Shown here: piece after piece, positions 35,724-44,800 of the stretch
Position numbering within the stretch: the first letter of the stretch is position 1
Layout: the number at the start of each line of letters is the position of its first letter
Assembly: GCF_012958305.1 (NCBI RefSeq)
Contig: NZ_JABBYO010000004.1
Span: 186,001-250,000 of the forward strand
DNA length: 64,000 nt
Direction of reading: 5' to 3'
Source of the DNA: Tautonia rosea
GTDB taxonomy: Bacteria; Planctomycetota; Planctomycetia; Isosphaerales; Isosphaeraceae
The notes under the pieces: generated by a model
The model's database searches: none
What the model was told of the DNA's origin: nothing
Seen by the model: the letters and a program-made list of their open reading frames with translations, nothing else
Translations under genes and position numbers: made by a program

Positions 35724-36808
35724 CAGGTTCCTCGATGGCGGCGATCTTTCACGGTTCGGGAGTGCCCCTCGAATTCCTGGAGGTCCCCTTGCCCGCTCCC
35801 GACCGGCTGGGGGCGTCGGTGCTGGTCGAGGTCGTCGCCTGCACCCTGTGCGGCAGCGATCTGCACAGTTATCACGGCCGACGCAACGTGCCGGTGCCGA
35901 CGATCCTCGGTCATGAAATCCTGGGCCGGATCGCCGCCTTCGGCCCGGACGCTCCCATGCAGGACGCGAACGGTCGGCCCTTGAAGGTCGGCGATCGCGT
36001 GACGTGGGGCGTGGTTGCCTGTTGCGGCGACTGTTTTTTCTGCCGAAACGATTTGCCGCAAAAATGTGAGCGGATGGTGAAGTATGGTCATGAGGCGATT
36101 CGACCAGGGCTGGAACTGACCGGCGGCCTGGCCGGGTATTGCGTGCTCGCGCCGGGGACGGCCATTTTCCTTGTCCCGGAAGACTTGCCCGACGCAGTCG
36201 CCTGTCCGGCCAACTGCGCGACGGCGACCGTCGCCGCGGCGCTGGAGGCGGCAGGCTCGATCGGGGGGAACCGGGTCCTGATCCTCGGCGCGGGGATGCT
36301 TGGCCTGACGGCCTCGGCCTGGGCTCGAATCCTTGGGGCCGCGGAGGTGATCTGCTGCGATGCCGACGAACGCCGGCTCGCCCTGGCCAGGACCTTCGGC
36401 GCAACACAAACGGCCACGCCCGAGACGCTGGCCGGGGTCGTCTCGCATAGCACCGAGGGGCGAGGCGTCGATGTCGCGATCGAGTTGACCGGGGCGACGG
36501 AGGCGATTGAGCTTGCCTTGCCGATCATCCGGATCGGCGGCGTGTTCGTCTGGGTCGGCGCGGTTTGCCCGACGAGGCCGGTGTCGATCGTGCCCGAGCA
36601 GATTGTTCGCCGCTGTTTGACGATTCGAGGCGTGCATAATTATCGACCGGATCATCTCGGCCAGGCGCTCGACTTCCTCGCGGCGGCCGGGGCGTTTCCC
36701 TTCGAAGATCTTGTGTCCGATTGGCAACCGCTGTCGAGCCTGGAAACGGCCTTGAATGCGCCGCCCGATCCGGACCGGCCCCGCATGGGAATCCGACCGG
36801 GGTTGTGA
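35720..36808 (+). CDS. Zinc-binding alcohol dehydrogenase, phosphonate-catabolism associated (TIGR03366-like)
   Basis: The 362-residue medium-chain dehydrogenase begins at a GTG overlapping the transporter stop. It holds the catalytic zinc motif TLCGSDLHSYHGR with GHEILGRI, four structural-zinc-type Cys in CCGDCFFCRNDLPQKCER, and the nucleotide-binding fold RVLILGAGMLGLTASAWARI. It matches the putative alcohol dehydrogenase that recurs in phosphonate operons. It may oxidise a C2 or hydroxy-phosphonate product. Start chosen for the GTGA overlap and direct fit to family length. Confidence 0.9.
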   Translation: MTGSSMAAIFHGSGVPLEFLEVPLPAPDRLGASVLVEVVACTLCGSDLHSYHGRRNVPVPTILGHEILGRIAAFGPDAPMQDANGRPLKVGDRVTWGVVACCGDCFFCRNDLPQKCERMVKYGHEAIRPGLELTGGLAGYCVLAPGTAIFLVPEDLPDAVACPANCATATVAAALEAAGSIGGNRVLILGAGMLGLTASAWARILGAAEVICCDADERRLALARTFGATQTATPETLAGVVSHSTEGRGVDVAIELTGATEAIELALPIIRIGGVFVWVGAVCPTRPVSIVPEQIVRRCLTIRGVHNYRPDHLGQALDFLAAAGAFPFEDLVSDWQPLSSLETALNAPPDPDRPRMGIRPGL

Positions 36809-36832
36809 CCCTTCGGGTGAAGCGGGCCTGGC

Positions 36833-37870
36833 CTACGCGGACGGTTCGGGACGGAGGCGGAGCCAGGGGGCTCGGCCGGAGTGGTAGGCATCGGCCAGGG
36901 CGGATCGGATGGTGACGATCGGATCGGGGTGAGCGAGGCCGAAGGTGGCGTCGGCCAGGTCGCCTCGGACATGAAGGCGGAGGAAGGCCCCGGCAACCAG
37001 GGCCGGTGAGCCGATGGCTCGCAGGCGGCGAGAGATCAATCCGCCGGCGGCGTAGGAATAACGCATCGGCCGATGGGCGGCGTCGGGGAGACGATGGATC
37101 ACGCGGGGGCGGCCGGTGATTTGGGAGACAAGACGAGCCATCTCGGTGTATGACAGATACGGACCGACCACGGCATAGCGACGGCCAGGTTCGCCGAGCG
37201 AGAGGGCCGCGCGGTGGGCCTGGGCGATGACCGAAGCATCGACGATCGGAATGCCGCCGCCGGGAATGACGACAACCGGGGTCCGGGCCATTATCAGCAA
37301 GAGGCCGGTCGAGGTCGGTCGGATGTCTCGGGGGCCGACGACCATGCCGGGACAGATCGCCAGGGTTTGCATTCGATCGCCGATCCCTGAGAGAACCATC
37401 GCCTCGGCCTCGCGTTTGGTCCGGGCATAGGGGGAATCGACGGGATGAAGGTTCCAGGGGGTTTGTTCGTCGGCCGGTTCGTCGGAGGTTCCGGCAGCGA
37501 CCGTGTGCAGGGTCGAGGTGAACACAAAGCGCTCAACCCCGGCAGCGTCGGCTTCGTCGAGCAAGGCACGCGTGGCCTCGACGTTGACGAGTCGGGCAAG
37601 GTCTTCGTCATCGGGGCCGAGGCTGACCCATCCAGCAGCGTGAATGACCGCCCTCATTCCCCGGACGGCGGCGCGTCGGGTGGCTGGGTCGAGTAGGTCG
37701 CCGATCTGCCAAGCGATCAGTGGGTCGTCCGGCTCGATCGCCGGTGGCCTTCGGGCAAGGCCTCGCACCGGATGACCGGCCCGGGAGAGCGCTCGGGCGA
37801 CATGGCCCCCGACGAAGCCGCCGGCTCCGGTCACGAGGACAGGCCAATCTCCCGGAGTGATCGCAGGCAC
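36833..37870 (-). CDS. NAD-dependent epimerase/dehydratase-type extended SDR
   Basis: The 345-residue protein opens at a GTG, and the Rossmann motif VLVTGAGGFVGGHVARALSR appears at once. It follows the dihydroflavonol-reductase/HpnA-like branch: AVIHAAGWVSLGPDDEDLAR, VNVEATRALLDEADAAGVERFV, FTSTLHTVAAG and YARTKREAE (catalytic Tyr and Lys). The substrate of such enzymes ranges from sugars to hopanoids; no hopanoid genes are near, so no assignment is made. It is two bases from the end of the S49 gene, and the pair likely share a transcript. Confidence 0.86.
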   Translation of the reverse strand: MPAITPGDWPVLVTGAGGFVGGHVARALSRAGHPVRGLARRPPAIEPDDPLIAWQIGDLLDPATRRAAVRGMRAVIHAAGWVSLGPDDEDLARLVNVEATRALLDEADAAGVERFVFTSTLHTVAAGTSDEPADEQTPWNLHPVDSPYARTKREAEAMVLSGIGDRMQTLAICPGMVVGPRDIRPTSTGLLLIMARTPVVVIPGGGIPIVDASVIAQAHRAALSLGEPGRRYAVVGPYLSYTEMARLVSQITGRPRVIHRLPDAAHRPMRYSYAAGGLISRRLRAIGSPALVAGAFLRLHVRGDLADATFGLAHPDPIVTIRSALADAYHSGRAPWLRLRPEPSA

Positions 37871-37872
37871 GG

Positions 37873-39012
37873 TCAGGGGCTCCCGAGCGAGATCAAGGTC
37901 GGGTCGGGAGCCCAGAGATAGAGGAAGGTCGGCACCTTGGCGCGATCGAGCCCGGGATAGCTGATCGGGAACAGCTCTCGCTGGATCGGCCGGTTCGGCG
38001 TGACCGAATAGACCGATCGGGCCGGGTCGCCGGGCCGCTTCAGGAGGACCACCTCGGCCCCGAACTCGGGAATGCCGGCCCGTTGTTCGGCCTCGGTGAT
38101 GGCGTCATCAAGGTAGCCGAGGCGATCGACGAGCCCAAGCGTGAGCGCCTCGTCGGCCGGCACGACACGACCGTCGGCCAGGAGGTCGCGTGCATCGTCG
38201 TCGAGGTTCGGCCGGTGCTCCAGAACTCGTTGGCCGAAGCGCTCGGCAAATCGATCTGCCATGCCTTGAAGCAGGCGGGCGGCGTCGTCGGACAGGGGTT
38301 CGGCGACATTCCCCATATTGACCAGAGGGCCAGAGGTGATCGGTTCGGCAAGGATGTTGAACTGGGCCATTGCGTCCTGAAGGTTGTATCGGTTGATGAG
38401 GGCCCCGATGCCGCCGGTGACGGTCGTCGGGTGCGCGACGATCCGATCGGCCCCGACGGCCAGATAGTAGGCCCCGGAGGTTCCGAGATCCATCAGGCAG
38501 CAGACGACCGGCAGGCCCGAGCGTTCCCGGAAGCGGCGGAGGTCCTCGGCCATGATGTCGCAAGCCGTAACGGATCCTCCCGGGCTATTGATCCGGACTA
38601 CGACGGCCCGGATGCTGGGATCGTTCGCAATGGCATCGAGCCGTTCCCGGAAGGCGGCGACCGGGTTTTCTCCGGCCGAATATGGTCCGGTCGGGGCCTG
38701 GTTCAGGAGCAAACCATCGACCTCGACCAGGGCAACCCGGGCACCTCCCCCCCCTGCTCTTCCGGATCGGACCGGTACGACGGCCATCGGTCCGGGGTCG
38801 GTGACGGTCGGGAGGTTAATCTCGATCGGCCCCTCCATCCGCGCAGAAACGGTCGCGGCCACATCGGCTTGACCGCGAAAGGTCGAGTCGGTGTCGAAGC
38901 GGCCGATCACCGGAATGTGACCGCAGCCGACGAACCCCGACAGCACGACGACCCCTGCGAGCAGCTTCAGGAGTCGACCTCGGGTCAGGTGTTGAGATCC
39001 CATCAACGACAC
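37873..39012 (-). CDS. S49-type (SppA-like) peptidase homologue, lipoprotein, catalytic Lys missing
   Basis: The 379-residue protein starts at a GTG with AGGGAGA seven bases upstream. A lipobox LSGFVGC puts the lipidated Cys at residue 30. The ClpP/SppA fold follows: VVVRINSPGGSVTACDIMAED, then the nucleophile Ser S179 in LMDLGTSGAYYLAV and GGIGALINRYN. Members use a Ser-Lys pair, with Lys in the IKSGxxKD segment. Here the matching stretch is ITSGPLVNMG (about 225-234), where T226 and V231 stand at the two possible Lys sites. It is therefore probably inactive, or it uses another base. Signal peptide peptidases normally clear membrane-retained signal peptides. Confidence 0.83.
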   Translation of the reverse strand: MSLMGSQHLTRGRLLKLLAGVVVLSGFVGCGHIPVIGRFDTDSTFRGQADVAATVSARMEGPIEINLPTVTDPGPMAVVPVRSGRAGGGGARVALVEVDGLLLNQAPTGPYSAGENPVAAFRERLDAIANDPSIRAVVVRINSPGGSVTACDIMAEDLRRFRERSGLPVVCCLMDLGTSGAYYLAVGADRIVAHPTTVTGGIGALINRYNLQDAMAQFNILAEPITSGPLVNMGNVAEPLSDDAARLLQGMADRFAERFGQRVLEHRPNLDDDARDLLADGRVVPADEALTLGLVDRLGYLDDAITEAEQRAGIPEFGAEVVLLKRPGDPARSVYSVTPNRPIQRELFPISYPGLDRAKVPTFLYLWAPDPTLISLGSP

Positions 39013-39230
39013 CCGGAATTCTCCCTAATCTTGGGTTTTGTCCGTCGCTCCGTCTGGACCCTTGACCCGTCTTGCGGCTTTGCGTGTGTCGAGGTCGAGC
39101 ATATCGAGACTCAAACTGTCCGAGGGAACCCCGATTCGAGTCATGACAACGGCTCGGCCATCGCGCTTGCCGTAGGTTCGGTACAATCGAAGTAATCGGT
39201 TGCACGCTGAGGAGACTTGCAAGCGGAACC

Positions 39231-40112
39231 ATGCAGGAGAGGATCGCAATTGCCATGATCGGAATGATCGTTAGCGTCGGCCTGGCCGCGATAATGGGAG
39301 GAGCGGACGAACCCGCCGCCTCGCACGAGGAGAACACGGTCTTTGCCTCGGTGCAGGAGGAAGGGTTGACCGTCGGCGAACTGACGATCCGGCTCGATCG
39401 ACCCCGTTTTACGGATGATCAGAGCGCCTCGCAGCAACGCGAGGCACTCCGGGACCTCGCCGGATCGGATCGAGCGGTCGAGGGCTTGCTCCGGTCCTCC
39501 GTCACAGCGCCGTTTCTTCTTTCCTTGAACGACGAAACAGTTGACGGGGTGACGATCCGCTCGGGAGAACTGTTTTTCGCGATTCAGGTGGATCTCGACA
39601 CGATCGACCCCGACGCCCTGTTTGGCCAGTCCGACAGCGAGCCGGTCGAGGCAGGGAACATGAGGTTCGAAGCGCAGGTTCTCGATGATCCGGACAAGGA
39701 ACGCATCGGTTCGACCTCGGCTCGGTTCGTGCATTCGAAGGGCAGATTGCTCGACCGGATTGGTGTCGAGTCAACGGCCCGCGTGTCGGCCTCGCGATCG
39801 GCAGATTCCGTCGTGGTCGCCTCAGAGACTGATCGGCGGTTCGACGATCACGAACGATGGCCGAACCGGTGGTGGACCATCGATCGGCAAGGGACCTCCG
39901 AATCGACCGGACCGCCGGAACGATATGCTGGGGGAATCGGTTACGCCAAGCTTACCCGGCTGAAGGACGACCCGAAAACCGTTCTCGTCGAATTGCGTTT
40001 TGCGTTCGCCGAGCCGACCAATTGGTTCAATGGCGCTCCGATCCTGCGATCGAAATTCAGCCTGATCGCTCAGGATCAGATTCGCCGCCTAAGACGAGAA
40101 TTGAACCGCTGA
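39231..40112 (+). CDS. Secreted hypothetical protein
   Basis: The 293-residue protein starts MQERIAIAMIGMIVSVGLAAIMGG, a signal peptide or membrane anchor, and the remainder is soluble and beta-rich without a family I recognise. GELTIRLDRPRFTDDQS and VDGVTIRSGELFFAIQVDLD look like strand-rich modules; a central KGRLLDRIGVESTARVSASR region is basic. It converges on another unknown secreted gene, and both end within a shared hairpin. Neighbouring S49-like peptidase genes are divergent. Function unknown; the coding call rests on length, start and signal peptide. Confidence 0.62.
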   Translation: MQERIAIAMIGMIVSVGLAAIMGGADEPAASHEENTVFASVQEEGLTVGELTIRLDRPRFTDDQSASQQREALRDLAGSDRAVEGLLRSSVTAPFLLSLNDETVDGVTIRSGELFFAIQVDLDTIDPDALFGQSDSEPVEAGNMRFEAQVLDDPDKERIGSTSARFVHSKGRLLDRIGVESTARVSASRSADSVVVASETDRRFDDHERWPNRWWTIDRQGTSESTGPPERYAGGIGYAKLTRLKDDPKTVLVELRFAFAEPTNWFNGAPILRSKFSLIAQDQIRRLRRELNR

Positions 40113-40142
40113 GCCCCTTGTCCGATTGAGGTTCAAGGGCTC
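40111..40142. terminator. Hairpin between convergent genes
   Basis: Arms 40111-40120 and 40134-40142 pair over about nine bases with one bulged C, and the loop is short. It overlaps the two convergent stops. No long T-run on either side, so it is a probable shared 3' end instead of a confirmed intrinsic terminator. Confidence 0.4.
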
Positions 40143-41026
40143 CCCCTCGGTGAGGGGTCGATCGTCTGAACTGCTCGTTTGGCCATGGTTCGCAAACGTT
40201 CCTCTAGGCGATCGTCAGTGAGCGGGTCGACGAGGGCAGCCGCATCGGTGCCGCTCAGAAGGATATGATTGCCCGGAGGCGGACCGTTCATCGCAAACGA
40301 CCAGGACACCGGAGCCGGCCCGATCCGCCGGGTGATCCGGGCATCAAGCTGGGCATCGAAACTGAGGCCGGGAGCCAGCCGGATGATCGCCTCGGGGGGC
40401 GACCAGTCGTTATCAGGCTGAGGCCAGCAAAGGGTGGTCAAGGCCCCGGAGTCCGGGTCAACAAGCAAGGCGTAGTGCAACTCCACCTCCCGGTGCCTGC
40501 CCTCAACGACCAGGACTGTCGGAGTTCGAAAGAGGGCAAATGTGGGAGACCGGGCAATCAACCGCCCTCGCTTGAGCTTCGACTCGGCCGCGATCAAGAC
40601 AACCCGGTCAACGACCCCGAGCGTCTCCAATGCCTCCCGAGGCCCGAGGCGTGTGACGACCAGTTCTTGATCTCCGACGGGCACCGCGTTGCCGACCCCA
40701 ACCCGAACCAGGCGAGCCGATTGCTTCCGAGGCCCCGGCGGCTCAACCTCTGCCGTGATGACCGTCCGGAATCGAGTGGCCGTCGCACTGGCCGAGTCGG
40801 GAAGCTGCGCCAGGTCTCCCGAGACCATCCGAGGGACCGACCGGACAACCCGATGCGTCCACCCTTCCGGCGGACCGAGTCCCACCTCGGCACCTGGCTC
40901 CAGATGGACGAGGAATGGCAACACCAACGGCTCGCCTGGCACCCGATTCGCCGCATCGCCGTTCCCGCAGGCCATCGACAGCGAGAGGATCGAGAGCCAG
41001 ATCATCCGGACCAGATTACGCACCAT
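40133..41026 (-). CDS. Probable lipoprotein, function unknown
   Basis: Starting at the ATG of MVRNLVRMIWLSILSLSMAC, the 297-residue protein has a lipoprotein signal ending in SMAC. A GAGGA lies some 11 bases before that ATG. The longer frame (41080) adds 18 residues without a signal. The mature part is soluble with strand-rich segments (VLPFLVHLEPGAEVGLGPPEG, FRTVITAEVEPPGPRK, REVELHYALLVDPDSGALTTL). No family recognised. It converges on the neighbouring secreted protein across a hairpin. Confidence 0.62.
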   Translation of the reverse strand: MVRNLVRMIWLSILSLSMACGNGDAANRVPGEPLVLPFLVHLEPGAEVGLGPPEGWTHRVVRSVPRMVSGDLAQLPDSASATATRFRTVITAEVEPPGPRKQSARLVRVGVGNAVPVGDQELVVTRLGPREALETLGVVDRVVLIAAESKLKRGRLIARSPTFALFRTPTVLVVEGRHREVELHYALLVDPDSGALTTLCWPQPDNDWSPPEAIIRLAPGLSFDAQLDARITRRIGPAPVSWSFAMNGPPPGNHILLSGTDAAALVDPLTDDRLEERLRTMAKRAVQTIDPSPRGSP

Positions 41027-41806
41027 GGTCAAGGAAGTCCTCGTTCCTGGGAGATGCTCCTCAACGTCCTTCATCAACACGCTCGACTCTCAACTTGAGG
41101 CTCAGGGGTGCGTTCGTGTGTGCATGGGTAATTGCGGTTGAACACGCCAAAGTGTAACGAGGATTGGTCGCCAGAAATCTGGTACGATGCAACCAGAAAC
41201 ACGATTTGCCGAGGATGGTGGAGAACTTGGGTTTGAAAAGTGTCTTAGGTTGTATGTCATTTTTGAAAAACGGTTTGCGTTGATTTGTGCGTGTGGGGAG
41301 CGATGAGGCAGAACCGTTTGGCAAGCCGTTCGCTTTCAAAGTTTGGTTAAGTTCACTTACGCCTGGTTCAACGACCAATGACGCCCAGGAAGGAAGAAAG
41401 ACCCGATTGGAGCTATTGATTCTCTAATTTCTCCAGTCAATGAGCTTTGCCCAGGTTGAGTTTCGGGTAAAGTTAGATAATCGGCAAGCACGAAACCAGG
41501 TCACTCTGATTTCGAAGGGACGAGTGGCCGAGTGAGAGGGACGATGATGCCCCCGTTCCAGGGAGTGCTCAAGAGCCTGGAAAGGATTGCCTGACGACAC
41601 TGGGCCATTGCGAACCTTCCCTTGAGTACCCCTCGCGTTCTCGCGTCTATTTTTTTGCAACTGAGTGTTGCCGCGGATGTCGAAGCATGAGGAATTGGTC
41701 TGAATCGATGGAGGGGGACGATGAGGAACCACAACGGATCGATCAGAGCTCGAGCGATCGAGGCGGCCGAGGTGGTTTGCGAATGACGTCTGGAGGAACT
41801 CGCACC
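41027..41806. other. Intergenic region upstream of the polyketide synthase operon
   Basis: About 780 bases, clearly AT-richer than the flanks and without a supportable gene. A weak hairpin (41634-41637 with 41642-41645) is followed by a seven-T run (41650-41656), which could be an attenuator. A possible promoter pair, TTGAGT (41622-41627) and TCTATT (41646-41651) with an 18-base spacer, overlaps the same stretch. A second TTGAGT lies at 41456-41461, close to GATAAT. These elements are suggestive only; transcription start data would decide between them. Confidence 0.4.
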
Positions 41807-44800
41807 ATGAGGAACATCGCCCCGAGCCATCCTGGCCTGCCTCGCATCCTGATCCTGATTCCGAGCGAGACGGGTTGGGAAGGGTCGCTGGTCGCCGCCG
41901 GCCGGTCCGGAGCGCTCGGAGTGCTCGACCTCGACCGGCTCGACCCTCTGGCCTGCCGGTCGGCCCTGGACCGCGTTCAACGTTGGGTCGATCGCCCTTT
42001 TGCGGCGCGGATCGAGTCGCATAACCTCGATCCGGAGCGCTGGCCCGATCGGCTTGAAGTGGTGATCTGCGTGGGAGACCGATTGACCCCCTGGGACGAC
42101 GTCTTCCGCACAATTCACCAAACGGGTCGCGTGGCAGTGGCCGAGGTGGTTGACCGAGACGCTGCGCGAGCCGCGAGAGAAGCCGGGGCGGATGGCCTGA
42201 TCGTGGCGGGCCTTGAAGCGGGAGGGCGTTGCGGTTCGGAGTCGTCATTCATTCTGCTTCAAGGGGTGTTGGCTGACGGCCCCACCCCGTGCTGGGTTCG
42301 AGGAGGAATCGGCAAACATTCGGCCGCGGCGTGCCTGGGGGCGGGAGCCTCTGGAGTCATTCTCGAAGGCGCGGTTCTGCTGGCCCGCGAGTCGCCGCTT
42401 CAGGACTCGGATCGTGCCCGAATCGCCCGACTTGACGGCGGCGAGACACTGGCCCTCGGGCCCGAAGATGGCCTGAAAATTCGGGTTGATGCCCCACCCG
42501 GCAGTTCGGCCGTGGCACGCTTGAAGGCGGCAGCCGACGAGGGAGGACTCCGCTGGCTTCAAGCCACGATCGATGAGGTCGGTTGGTCTGACGGTCAGGC
42601 GCGGCCAATCGGCCAGGATGGGGCGTTTGCCTCGGACCTGGCTCGCCGCGGGGTGACGATTGGTGGGATTGTTCAGATCGTGTCGCAGAGTATGGGCGAC
42701 GCCCTGGCGGCTGCGGCGACGACACAACCGCTTGCTCCCGAATCGCCAACGGCACGGTCGCTGGGAACGCGGTTCCCAATCGTTCAAGGTCCGATGACCC
42801 GGGTCAGTGACTCGGCGCGATTTGCCGATGCGGTGGCTGAGGGCGGTGCCCTCCCCATGCTCGCCCTGGCGATGCTTCGAGGGCCGGCATCCGTCGAACT
42901 TCTGAACGAGACGGCTCAGCGACTGGCGGGCAAGGCCTGGGGGGTTGGTCTGCTCGGTTTTGTCGACCCAGCGTTGAGGGCTGAGCAAATCGAGGCGATC
43001 CGGCAAGTCCGGCCCCCGTTCGCCCTGATTGCTGGAGGTCGACCGGACCAGGCGGAGGAGCTGGAACAGATCGGGATTCAAACGTTTCTGCACGCGCCCT
43101 CGCCCGGGCTGCTCGGGCAGTACCTCCGCAACGGGGCCCGGCGATTCGTTCTGGAAGGACGCGAATGTGGTGGGCATGTCGGGCCCAGATCGAGCCTCGT
43201 ACTCTGGGATCAAGCGGTCGCGCTTCTCCAGGAAGGCATCGATCAGGGGTGGATCAAGGATCCGAAAGAAATTCATGTGCTCTTTGCTGGAGGTGTTCAT
43301 GATGCTCGATCGGCAGCGGGAGTGGCGACGCTAGCCGGGCAGCTTTCCGGTCGAGGTGTTAAGGTTGGATTACTCGTTGGAACTGCTTACCTGTTCACAA
43401 AGGAGGCGGTGGAGACCGAAGCCATTGCGCCAAGGTTTCAGGCCGAGGCAGTTCGTTGCCGATCGACCGTTTTGCTGCCAACCGGCCCTGGCCACGAGGT
43501 GAGGGCGGTACCGTCGCCGTTCACAGAACAATTTGCGACCGAGCGAAAACGCTTGATCGAGGCAGGGACCGCTCCCGAGGCGATCCAGGATGCGTTGGAA
43601 GCCTTGAATGTCGGACGCTTGAGAGTGGCGAGCAAAGGATTGGATCGAGGACCGGGTGCGGGGGCCTCACTCCAACCGTTGAGTGAGTCGGAGCAGTATG
43701 CCCGCGGGCTCTACATGATTGGCCAGGTTGCCACGTTGCGCGATCGTGTGACAACGATTGCCGAGTTGCACGATCAGATGTGTGTGCAAAGCACTGCACT
43801 CCTGGATCGGCCGACCATCGAGCCGGTACCGAAGACTTCGCCAGCCTCTCCTTCGGATGTGGCCATTGTCGGCATGGCTGCGATCATGCCGGGTGCCCAG
43901 AATCTGCACGCGTTTTGGAACAATACACTCAAGGGTGTGAATGCAATCGTCGAAGTTCCCTCGGATCATTGGGATTGGCGGCCATACTATGATCCGGATG
44001 GGAAAGCGCCCGACAAGATCATTTCGAAGTGGGGCGGTTTTTTGCCCGACATCCTTTTCGACCCACTGCGTTACGGCATGCCGCCGACGAGTCTTCCGTC
44101 CATCGAACCGGCTCAATTGCTTGTCCTCGAAGCAGTGAGCGCCGCTTTGGATGACGCGGGCTACTCCGATCGGCCGTTTCCGAAGGACCGGACCGCCGTG
44201 GTCCTTGGCATGGGAGGAGGCGCGGCTCAGCTTGCGATGGGATATGCGTTCCGATCATATCTGCCGATGCTGGAATCGATCGCTCCCGAGGCAGGTCGAA
44301 CTGTACGAGCGCAGGCCGAGCAATTCTTGCCCGAATGGACAGAAGACGCCTTCCCCGGCTTTCTGTTGAATGTGACCGCTGGCCGCGTCGCAAACCGGTT
44401 TGATCTGGGGGGAGCAAATTACACGGTCGATGCTGCGTGCGGATCATCTCTGGCGGCGGCGAGCCTGGCGGTTCGCGAGCTGGAGACGCACGCGGCCGAT
44501 ATGGTGATCCTTGGAGGAGCTGACACGGTTCAAAATCCGTTCACCTATCTCGCTTTCAGCAAAACACACGCGTTTTCGCCTCGGGGGCGCTGTCGGCCGT
44601 TCGACGCCTCGGCCGATGGAATCGTGATCAGCGAGGGGGTCGGTGTCGTTGTTCTAAAACGGCTTGCCGATGCCGAGCGCGATGGAGACCGGATCTATGC
44701 CGTCATCAAGGGACTAGGAAGTTCCAGCGACGGCCGAGCCCGTGGCCTGACGGCTCCCAATGGCGATGGTCAGACCCGAGCACTGGCAAGAGCCTATGCC

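Noticed and set aside
41061-41378. Minus-strand frame in the pre-PKS intergenic region
   Set aside because: No family, and Phe/Leu/Thr/Asn-rich content reflects AT-rich intergenic DNA instead of coding; it also overlaps the preferred 5' leader of the 40133-41026 gene.
41622-41656. Candidate promoter or attenuator with TTGAGT/TCTATT and a hairpin with T-run
   Set aside because: Kept only as a note in the intergenic entry, because the stem is four pairs long and the two interpretations conflict.
42245-43300. 351-codon minus-strand frame within PKS1
   Set aside because: Antisense to the enoyl-reductase-like domain, with Arg/Pro/Gln bias typical of antisense shadows.
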